Source: Streptomyces liliiviolaceus (GTDB lineage: Bacteria > Actinomycetota > Actinomycetes > Streptomycetales > Streptomycetaceae). Taken from it: a stretch of DNA of 64,000 nt. A program made the position numbers and the translations under genes. Shown one piece after another: positions 58,229 through 64,000 of the stretch. The stretch lies in contig NZ_JAGPYQ010000001.1 of the NCBI RefSeq assembly GCF_018070025.1, forward strand, positions 5,332,001 through 5,396,000, given 5' to 3'. Under the pieces are notes generated by a model, which made no database searches, had not been told where the DNA came from, and saw only the letters and a list, made by a program, of their open reading frames with translations. How positions within the stretch are numbered: position 1 is the first letter of the stretch; the number at the start of each line of letters is the position of its first letter.

Positions 58229-58993
58229 GTGACCGTGACCAGTCAGCCCGACGACCAGACCTCCGGGGCCGCCCCCGACCTCGCCCAACTCCTGCGCCCC
58301 GTGGTGCGCGAGTCCTCCGTCAGCGAGGTCGCCAAGCGGCTCCTCGACCACCTGTCGGCGGGCGACATAAAGCCCGGTACGCGCCTGCCCGCCGAGCGTC
58401 AGCTCGCCGAGGCGCTCGGCGTCGCCCGCTCCAGCGTCCGCGGCGCGCTGTCCACGCTGGACGTGCTCGGCATCATCGAGATCCGGCCCGGCTCGGGCTC
58501 GTACGTGCGCGAGGGGACGTCGGAGTTCCTGCCGCGGGCGATCAACTGGGGGCTGATGCTGGGGCAGCGGCGTACGCAGGATCTGGTGGAGGTGCGTACG
58601 TACCTGGAGGCGGTGTCGGCGCGGCTGGCCGCGGAGCGGGCCACGGACGAGGACCTGGCGCGTCTGGAGGAGCATCTGCAGCACATGCGGGAGGCCGGGG
58701 GTGACGCCAAGGCCTTCATCGACGCCGACATCGACTTCCACCTGGAGCTGGCCCGTATCGCGCGCAACAGTGTGCTGAGCGACATCCTGCACAGCATCCG
58801 GGCGCTGCTCCAGGTGTGGATGGAACGGGTCAGTGACATCGAGGGCACGGTCAGTGGGACGTTGTGCGAGCATGACGCGGTGCTGGCCGCCTTGCGGGCG
58901 CGGGATCCTGAGGCGGCGGATCGGGCGATGGCCGAGCATATGGTGATGGCCAGCCGGCGGCTCCGCGAGTCCGTGGACGCGGAGGCCCCGTAA
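58229..58993 (+). CDS. GntR-family regulator, FCD (FadR) subfamily
   Basis: 254 residues from the GTG at 58229 (GTG 58235 possible). The winged HTH is RLLDHLSAGDIKPGTRLPAERQLAEALGVARSSVRGALSTLDVLGIIEIRPGSGSYV. The FCD domain has metal/ligand residues in DADIDFHLELARIA, EHDAVLAALRARD and AMAEHM. Expected to repress the divergent sugar-acid operon through the palindrome at 58089 and to release it on binding a pathway acid such as D-apionate (inference). Confidence 0.93.
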   Translation: MTVTSQPDDQTSGAAPDLAQLLRPVVRESSVSEVAKRLLDHLSAGDIKPGTRLPAERQLAEALGVARSSVRGALSTLDVLGIIEIRPGSGSYVREGTSEFLPRAINWGLMLGQRRTQDLVEVRTYLEAVSARLAAERATDEDLARLEEHLQHMREAGGDAKAFIDADIDFHLELARIARNSVLSDILHSIRALLQVWMERVSDIEGTVSGTLCEHDAVLAALRARDPEAADRAMAEHMVMASRRLRESVDAEAP

Positions 58994-59019
58994 CCGGCTC
59001 AGCCCCGATCGCAGCCGCG

Positions 59020-59245
59020 GCAAAGGACTGCGCCGTTCCCCGCGCCCCTATGAGGCGCGTCCCCGGGTGCGGCGACGCCGTGGCCGACGCACAAGATTGC
59101 GCAGTTCCCCGCGCCCCTCGAAGGGCGCGTCCCCGGGTGCGGCAACATCGTGGCCGACCTACACGATTGCGCAGTTCCCCGCGCCCCCTGAAGAGCGCGC
59201 CCCCTGCCTTTAGGGGCGCGAGGAACTGCGCGGCCAGCCGTCGTC
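59020..59245. repeat. Three ~70-bp direct repeats of a Streptomyces dispersed element, with inverted end
   Basis: Copies start at about 59026, 59095 and 59165, each with g(a/t)tgcgcagttccccgcgcccc-like starts and a ccccgggtgcggcgac tail. The last copy is closed by an inverted partner (gaggaactgcgc at 59219-59231), forming a long hairpin. It lies between convergent genes and may act as a terminator. Confidence 0.85.
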
Positions 59246-59268
59246 GGTCCGCAGGCGGAAACCCCCGG

Positions 59269-59901
59269 TCACGGGAGAAGCCGGCGTTCCTTCGCCACAG
59301 CCACCGCACCCGCCCGCGTATCGACGCCGAGCTTGTCGTAGATGCGCCCCAGGTGCGTCTTCACCGTCGCCTCGCTGATGAACAGCGCACGCGCGATGTC
59401 CCGGTTGCCGAGCCCCTGGGCGAGCTGCCCGAGGATGTCCCGCTCGCGATTCGTCAGCACGGCCCGCGGCGCCCGCAGGTTCGCCATGACCCGGCTGGCC
59501 ACGGGCGGCGACAGCGCCGTACGCCCCTGCGCCGCCGCCCGGATCGCCGCGAACAACTCCTCCGGCCGCTCGGCCTTCAGCAGATACCCGGTCGCTCCGG
59601 CCTCGATCGCCCGGGTGATGTCCGCGTCGGTGTCGTACGTGGTCAGGACCAGGACGTGCGGGGCGGCGGGCCCGCCGGTCAGCCGGCGGGTCGTCTCCAC
59701 CCCGTCCATGCCCTCGCCGAGCTGGAGATCCATCAGCACCACGTCGGGAACGAGCCGCGCGGCCAGGGCGAGCGCCTCCTCGCCGGTGCCCGCCTGGCCC
59801 ACCACCTCGATGTCGGGTTCGCTGTCGAGCAGGGCGAGCAGCCCGGCGCGTACGACGGCGTGGTCGTCGCAGACCAGGAGGCGTACGGGCAGGTCGGTCA
59901 T
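59269..59901 (-). CDS. NarL/LuxR-family response regulator, SenR-like
   Basis: 210 residues. The receiver domain has DDHAVVR, the phospho-acceptor Asp in VLMDLQLG, and TTYDTDADI and LLKAERPEE. The C-terminal LuxR HTH is LTNRERDILGQLAQGLGNRDIARALFISEATVKTHLGRIYDKL. The ATG overlaps the kinase stop (ATGA). With the kinase and the divergent HbpS-like protein it fits the SenS/SenR-HbpS haem and redox sensing system of Streptomyces; targets there include catalase-peroxidase genes. Confidence 0.93.
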   Translation of the reverse strand: MTDLPVRLLVCDDHAVVRAGLLALLDSEPDIEVVGQAGTGEEALALAARLVPDVVLMDLQLGEGMDGVETTRRLTGGPAAPHVLVLTTYDTDADITRAIEAGATGYLLKAERPEELFAAIRAAAQGRTALSPPVASRVMANLRAPRAVLTNRERDILGQLAQGLGNRDIARALFISEATVKTHLGRIYDKLGVDTRAGAVAVAKERRLLP

Positions 59902-61205
59902 CGCGGCGGCTCCTCGGTGTGCGGGGCGACCGGGACGGTTGCGGTCAGTACGGCGCCCTCCCCCGGCGTGGACTCGATGGTCAGCGTGCCACCGAGCTGC
60001 CGTACCCGTGCCCGCATCGCCCGGATCCCGTGTCCGCGCTCGCCGGACGGCGCATCGGTGACGGCGGCGGGATCGAACCCGCGCCCGTTGTCGGCGACGT
60101 CCAGGACCACCTGGTCGTCGAGCCGGGTGAGCGTGAGCGCGGTGGCCCTGGCGCCCGAGTGCTCCCGGACATTGGCCAGCGCGCCCTGCGCGATCCGCAG
60201 GAGCGCGGACTGCGCGCGGTCGGGCAGAGGCACCGTACGTCCGCCACCACTGCCACCGCCGTCACCGTCACCGTCGTCGTCGATGTGCACGCGGACGCTC
60301 AGCCCCGCGCCGGACTCGCGCGCCGCGAGCGCGCGCAGCGCGGCTTCGAGGCCGCCGCCCCTGGCGAGATCGGCGGGCGCCAGGTCGTGCACGAAACGGC
60401 GCGCCTCGGCGAGGTTGTGCTCGGTGACGGTCGTGGCGGTACGGACGTGCTCGCGGGCCTTGGTCAGGTCGGTGTCCCAGGTCCGCAGAGCGGCCTGGAG
60501 CAGCATCTGCTGGCTGGACAGCCCCTGGGCGAGGGTGTCGTGGATCTCCATGGACAGCCGCTGGCGCTCGGCGAGGACACCCTCGCGGCGCTCGGTGGCC
60601 GCCAGCTCCCGGCGGGTGCCGATCAGGTCGTCGATGAGGGCGCGCTGTCGGGCCGCCTGCCGCCGCATGTGCACGAAGACCGCGGTGGCGAGGGTGGCGA
60701 CGGCCACGGGCCCGACGACCAGGTCGAGGCTGAACCGCGGCGCCAGCGCGAGCTGCGCGGAGACGACGAGGAGCGTGAGGAACGCGACGAGGAGGTACGC
60801 GGCGACGGGCGGCAGGGCGCGTAGCGCGGCGTAGAACAGCGGCACCGCCACCCACGCGAGACTCGGCGCGCCGACGACGAGCACCGCCCAGGTGGCCACG
60901 ACCGCCCCCAGCCGGATCAGCCGTGGAGCAGGTGGCCATGCGCCGGGGCCGCTCGACAGAGGTGTCCCGTCGGTCAGGACGCTGTCGAGCGCGTAGAGGA
61001 CCGCCAGTACGACGGCCAGAGCGATCACCCAGGGAGCGCGCGGATCGTCGGCGTGGCGCTGGACGTAACGGGTCAGGGAGGTGGCCAGCAGCACGAAGAA
61101 GACGCCGTGCATGACCAGTGCCAGCCTGCGCTCGTCCGGATCGCCGGCGGGAACCGCGTCACCAGGGCGCGGCCCCGGGGGCGAACCGCTCTGATCGGAC
61201 CGCAC
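59898..61205 (-). CDS. Sensor histidine kinase, SenS-like
   Basis: 435 residues from a GTG at 61205, 6 bp after AGGAGG; longer frames exist but lack a site. Four or five membrane segments are seen in residues 20-150 (VMHGVFFVLLATSL, WVIALAVVLAVLYAL, LGAVVATWAVLVVGAP, VAAYLLVAFLTLLVVSAQLAL, VGPVAVATLATAVFV). The HisKA_3 domain has RQRLSMEIHDTLAQGLSSQQ with the phospho-acceptor His, and the ATPase has DNGRGFD and GHGIRAMRARV. A Gly/Asp-rich loop (DDDGDGDGGGSGGG) sits before the ATPase domain. Senses via HbpS in known systems. Confidence 0.9.
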   Translation of the reverse strand: MRSDQSGSPPGPRPGDAVPAGDPDERRLALVMHGVFFVLLATSLTRYVQRHADDPRAPWVIALAVVLAVLYALDSVLTDGTPLSSGPGAWPPAPRLIRLGAVVATWAVLVVGAPSLAWVAVPLFYAALRALPPVAAYLLVAFLTLLVVSAQLALAPRFSLDLVVGPVAVATLATAVFVHMRRQAARQRALIDDLIGTRRELAATERREGVLAERQRLSMEIHDTLAQGLSSQQMLLQAALRTWDTDLTKAREHVRTATTVTEHNLAEARRFVHDLAPADLARGGGLEAALRALAARESGAGLSVRVHIDDDGDGDGGGSGGGRTVPLPDRAQSALLRIAQGALANVREHSGARATALTLTRLDDQVVLDVADNGRGFDPAAVTDAPSGERGHGIRAMRARVRQLGGTLTIESTPGEGAVLTATVPVAPHTEEPPR

Positions 61206-61279
61206 GTGAGCCTCCTGAACCGCTCTTGAACTGCTCCTGAACTGGGTAAACACCTCCATTCTCGCCCAACAGGACGGCC

Positions 61280-61307
61280 CGGGGGTCAACCGATCGGTTG
61301 ACCCCCG
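61280..61307. promoter_or_regulatory. 28-bp perfect palindrome in the SenS/HbpS intergenic region
   Basis: C-GGGGGTCAACCGATCGGTTGACCCCC-G reads the same on both strands. It lies 75 bp upstream of the kinase start and 158 bp upstream of the HbpS-like ATG, where it could control both directions. Core TCAACCGATCGGTTGA. Confidence 0.75.
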
Positions 61308-61464
61308 TGTCGGCCGTTCCGCGCGCCGCGTGCAGCCGATGCACCGACCGTTGGGCGACCTTCCCGGACCCACGATGGATGAGGGAGAAGGGCGGCCCGC
61401 ACAGCAGGGGCCCGCGACCTCCACCCCTCCACATCCATCCGCACACCTTGAGGAACGGGCAGCC

Positions 61465-62031
61465 ATGAAGCACGTCAAGAAGGTCTCCCGCCGTACCCGC
61501 GTCGTCACCGGTGGCGCCCTCGTCGCCGCCGTCACCCTCGGCGGCTTCGGCGCCTACTCGGCCAGCGCCACTTCGCCGGAGCCCGCCGCGCAGGCAGCGG
61601 TGAAGGCCGACGCCTCGAACAAGAACCTGACGCAGTCCACCCGCCTCACGGTCGACGCCGCGAGCCGGGCCGCGCAGGCGGCGCTCGACGCGGCGCGCAA
61701 GGACAACCAGCGCGTCTCCGTCGCCGTCGTCGACCGCGACGGCAACACCGTGGTGACCCTGCACGGCGACGGCGCAGGACCGCAGTCGTACGAATCCGCC
61801 GTGAAGAAGGCGTACACGGCGGTGTCGTGGAACGCGCCCACCTCCGAGCTGGCCAAGCGCCTGGAGCAGGCCCCGAACCTGAAGGACATCCCGGGCACCC
61901 TGTTCCTCGCGGGCGGTGCGCCGGTCAGCGTGAAGGGTGCGCCGATCGCGGGCGTCGGCGTGGCGGGCGCGCCGTCCGGCGACCTCGACGAGAAGTACGC
62001 CCGGGCGGGAGTCACGGCGCTGGACAAGTAG
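61465..62031 (+). CDS. HbpS/GlcG-family secreted haem-binding-like protein
   Basis: 188 residues from the ATG at 61465, after GAGGAAC. A signal peptide (RVVTGGALVAAVTLGGFGAYSASA) is followed by a GlcG/HbpS domain: LTVDAASRAAQAALDAARKDNQRVSVAVVDRDGNTVVTLHGDGAGPQSYESAVKKAYTA and GAPIAGVGVAGAPSGDLDEKYA. HbpS is an extracellular haem-binding octamer that modulates the SenS kinase; the divergent SenSR-like pair supports this assignment. Confidence 0.93.
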   Translation: MKHVKKVSRRTRVVTGGALVAAVTLGGFGAYSASATSPEPAAQAAVKADASNKNLTQSTRLTVDAASRAAQAALDAARKDNQRVSVAVVDRDGNTVVTLHGDGAGPQSYESAVKKAYTAVSWNAPTSELAKRLEQAPNLKDIPGTLFLAGGAPVSVKGAPIAGVGVAGAPSGDLDEKYARAGVTALDK

Positions 62032-62150
62032 GTTCCCGGCCGGCAGTGGCTTCCCCACTGCCGGACGTGGCTTCCCCGCTGCCGGCAGGCTCCCGGCTGC
62101 CTCAAATCCGTTCGTCCGCCCGGTCGTCGACCGGCTACCGTGCTCGCGTG

Positions 62151-62642
62151 ATGACCGCTGACGACGTACTGTCCGTGCTCGCCGTGCTGCGTGAGGAAGC
62201 CGTCGACGTCTGGGTGGGCGGAGGGTGGGGCATCGACGCTCTCGTCCGGGAGCAGACTCGTGAGCACCGTGACCTGGACCTGATGCACCGCACGGACCAG
62301 GAGGAGACCGTCGTGGCGGCCCTCGCGAAGGCAGGATTCGCCGAGACGGTGGACTGGCGTCCCGTGCGGTTCGTGGTCACGGACCCGCGCGGTCGCGAGA
62401 TCGACCTGCACCCGCTGGCCTTCGCGCCGGACGGGTCCGCGGTGCAGGCCTCCCTGGACCCGCACCGCCCGTTCGTCTATCCCGCCGAGTGTTTCGTCAG
62501 CGGCACGATCCGGGAGACCGCCGTCCCGTGTCTGTCGGCCGAGCAGCAGGTCTACTTCCACCAGGGGTACGAGCCTGCCGACCACGACCGTCACGACATG
62601 GCTCAGCTACGGCGGGTCTTCGGCGTCGCCACCCACTTCTGA
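62151..62642 (+). CDS. LinA/ANT(2'')-like nucleotidyltransferase
   Basis: 163 residues from the ATG at 62151 (GTG 62148 adjacent). The minimal nucleotidyltransferase pattern is VDVWVGGGWGIDALVREQTREHRDLDLMH, with metal-binding Asp residues in RDLDL and REIDLHPLAF. The small lincosamide/aminoglycoside 2''-adenylyltransferase family (PF10706) transfers AMP to antibiotics, but many actinobacterial members have unknown substrates. The mRNA may be leaderless: no good ribosome binding site precedes the start. Convergent with the GH13 gene. Confidence 0.85.
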   Translation: MTADDVLSVLAVLREEAVDVWVGGGWGIDALVREQTREHRDLDLMHRTDQEETVVAALAKAGFAETVDWRPVRFVVTDPRGREIDLHPLAFAPDGSAVQASLDPHRPFVYPAECFVSGTIRETAVPCLSAEQQVYFHQGYEPADHDRHDMAQLRRVFGVATHF

Positions 62643-62671
62643 CCCGCTGCCTCGTACCGGTGGCCGTGCCC

Positions 62672-64000
62672 TCAACTCCGCAGCCACACCGCCGTGTCGG
62701 AGGGCAGCCTGCCGTCGGCGTCCAGTGGTCCGCTGGAGAGGAGCACCTCCGTGTGCTCCGGCAGGGCGGCCGGGCCGTCCGCCAGGTTCACCACGCAGGT
62801 GAGGTCCGGAGAGCGGCGGAAGGTCAGGACGCCGCCGGCGGAGGGCAGCCATCGCAGGGGGCCGTCGCCGAGGGCCGGGTCTGCGCGGCGCAGTTCCAGT
62901 GCGGCCCGGTAGAGGCTGAGCATGGAGTCGGGGTCGTCGGTCTGGTGGTCGGCGGCGTAGGCGGCCCAGCCCTCGGGCTGGGGCAGCCAGGGTTCGACCG
63001 CCGAGCCGAATCCCGCGTACGGCGCGTCGGCCTTCCAGGGCAGCGGGACCCGGCAGCCGTCGCGGCCCGGGTCGGTGCCGCCGGAGCGGAAGTGCATCGG
63101 GTCCTGGATGCGGTCCCGGGGGATCTCCGCTTCCGGCAGGCCCAGTTCCTCGCCCTGGTAGAGGTAGACGGAGCCGGGCAGGGCGAGGGTGAGCAGAGCG
63201 GCGGCGCGTGCCCTGCGGGTGCCGAGCCGCAGGTCCGTCGGTGTGTCGTAGGTCTTGGTGGCGAAGTCGAAGCCGGTGTCCTGACGCCCATAGCGGGTGA
63301 CCGTGCGGGTGACGTCGTGGTTGCACAGCACCCAGGTGGCCGGCGCGCCGACGGGGGCGTGTTCGGCGAGGGTGTCGTCGATGGCCGCGCGCAGCCTCTC
63401 CGCGTCCCAGGGGCAGGACAGGAAGCTGAAGTTGAAGGCGGTGTGCAGTTCGTCGGGGCGCAGGTAGCGCGCGAAGCGCTCGGAGTCGGGCAGCCACACC
63501 TCACCGACGAAGACACCGCCGTACTCGTCGGCGATGCGCCGCCAGGAGCGGTAGATCTCGTGCAGGTCGTCCCGGTCGATGTACGGGTGGGGGTCGCGGC
63601 CCTCCACGAACTCGGGCAGGTCGGGGTCCTTGGCGGGCAGTGCGGCGGAATCGATGCGCACGCCCGCCACTCCGCGCTCGAACCAGAACCGCAGCACCTC
63701 CTCGTGCTCCTCCCGCACTGCGGGATGGGCCCAGTTGAGGTCGGGCTGCTGCGGGGTGAACAGATGCAGGTACCACTCGCCGTCCTCGACCCGGGTCCAG
63801 GTCTGGCCGGAGAACTGCGAGGGCCAGTCATTGGGCGGGAGTTCGCCGTGTTCGCCGCGGCCGGGGCGGAAGTGGAAGAGCTTGCGTTCGGGGCTGCCGG
63901 GTCCGGCGGCGAGTGCGGCCCGGAACCAGGCGTGCTGGTCGGAGACGTGGTTGGGCACGATGTCCACGATGGTGCGGATGCCCAGCGCGCGGGCCTCGGC
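62672..64000 (-). CDS. GH13 alpha-glucosidase/alpha-amylase family enzyme (C-terminal part, cut by window edge)
   Basis: The open frame runs off the right edge, giving 442 residues in the window. GH13 conserved regions are DIVPNHVSDQH (region I), GVRIDSAAL (nucleophile Asp, region II), FVGEVWLP (acid/base Glu, region III) and LCNHDVTRT (region IV), and the C-terminal beta domain ends in VWLRS. LNWAHPAVREEH is typical of oligo-1,6-glucosidase/alpha-glucosidase (GH13_17/23/30-type). No signal can be judged because the N-terminus is missing. It probably hydrolyses imported malto- or isomalto-oligosaccharides. Confidence 0.92.
   Translation of the reverse strand, partial: AEARALGIRTIVDIVPNHVSDQHAWFRAALAAGPGSPERKLFHFRPGRGEHGELPPNDWPSQFSGQTWTRVEDGEWYLHLFTPQQPDLNWAHPAVREEHEEVLRFWFERGVAGVRIDSAALPAKDPDLPEFVEGRDPHPYIDRDDLHEIYRSWRRIADEYGGVFVGEVWLPDSERFARYLRPDELHTAFNFSFLSCPWDAERLRAAIDDTLAEHAPVGAPATWVLCNHDVTRTVTRYGRQDTGFDFATKTYDTPTDLRLGTRRARAAALLTLALPGSVYLYQGEELGLPEAEIPRDRIQDPMHFRSGGTDPGRDGCRVPLPWKADAPYAGFGSAVEPWLPQPEGWAAYAADHQTDDPDSMLSLYRAALELRRADPALGDGPLRWLPSAGGVLTFRRSPDLTCVVNLADGPAALPEHTEVLLSSGPLDADGRLPSDTAVWLRS

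Noticed and set aside
59020..59245. 70-bp repeats considered as CRISPR or tRNA remnants
   Set aside because: The element is the common dispersed Streptomyces intergenic repeat; no spacer diversity, cas genes or cloverleaf.

Overview
The window is high-GC actinobacterial DNA and almost certainly a Streptomyces chromosome. Evidence: strong third-position GC, GTG/TTG starts, many ATGA/GTGA stop-start overlaps, dispersed Streptomyces-type intergenic repeats (copies with GCGCAGTTCCCCGCGCCCC at 59.0-59.2 kb and two copies at 21.8 kb), a secreted M4 protease with a P-domain, an ECF42 sigma factor with its DGPF partner, and a HbpS/SenS/SenR-like haem-sensing set. I see no rRNA, tRNA, CRISPR array, transposase or integrase. 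It reads as accessory, catabolism-rich chromosome rather than a mobile island.

Layout. 0-6 kb: a glutamine-synthetase-like gene (cut by the left edge) coupled to a Rieske oxygenase behind a perfect ATTGGATCCAAT palindrome, a small membrane protein, an SDR, a YqhC-like AraC regulator, an ABM monooxygenase and an HSL-type hydrolase. 6-12.6 kb: a secreted M4 metalloprotease with a TTG start, a compact KAS III-ACP-hydrolase set, and an unrecognised divergent protein. 12.6-17.3 kb: an HD hydrolase with a WHG-type TetR and its palindrome, ECF42/DGPF, and Dps/PfpI. 17.6-26.7 kb: formylglycine-generating enzyme, ROK regulator, SsuCBA/TauCBA-type importer, type I sulfatase and secreted GH43. This resembles the Pseudomonas ats sulfate-ester system plus its own sulfatase activator.

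26.8-47.8 kb is a large catabolic block. A minus-strand operon encodes an Opp-type importer, an acyl-CoA dehydrogenase and E1alpha/E1beta/E2 of a branched-chain 2-oxoacid dehydrogenase. An S9 peptidase is divergent from an AtuA (DUF1446)/AtuA-small/amidohydrolase/aminoaldehyde dehydrogenase/LysA-like decarboxylase operon. A divergent-TetR-type regulator is coupled to a GMC oxidoreductase. One 17-bp operator, TGGTA(A/G)-N5-TTACGA, lies 16-28 bp upstream of the first gene of the Opp operon, the S9 gene and the regulator itself, always in the same orientation to the gene. This ties about 16 genes into one predicted regulon, which is the main novel system proposed here; its substrate is unknown.

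47.8-49.3 kb: a NemR-like TetR and a DJ-1/Hsp31-type protein share two TAGAC-N5-GTCTA operators. 49.5-51.8 kb: a secreted GH127-ricin protein. 51.9-59.0 kb: a tightly coupled operon (ApnO-like oxidoisomerase, OiaC-like TIM barrel, TpiA-like and RpiB-like isomerases, DhaK-DhaL kinase, ACS-family MFS) with a divergent FCD-GntR and a 17-bp perfect palindrome. It reads as a D-apionate to L-erythrulose to D-erythrose-4-phosphate pathway. 59.3-62.0 kb: SenR/SenS-like proteins divergent from a HbpS-like secreted protein, with a 28-bp perfect palindrome between them. 62.1-64 kb: a LinA/ANT(2'')-like nucleotidyltransferase and a GH13 alpha-glucosidase cut by the right edge.

All identifications come from reading motifs by eye; no database search was run.
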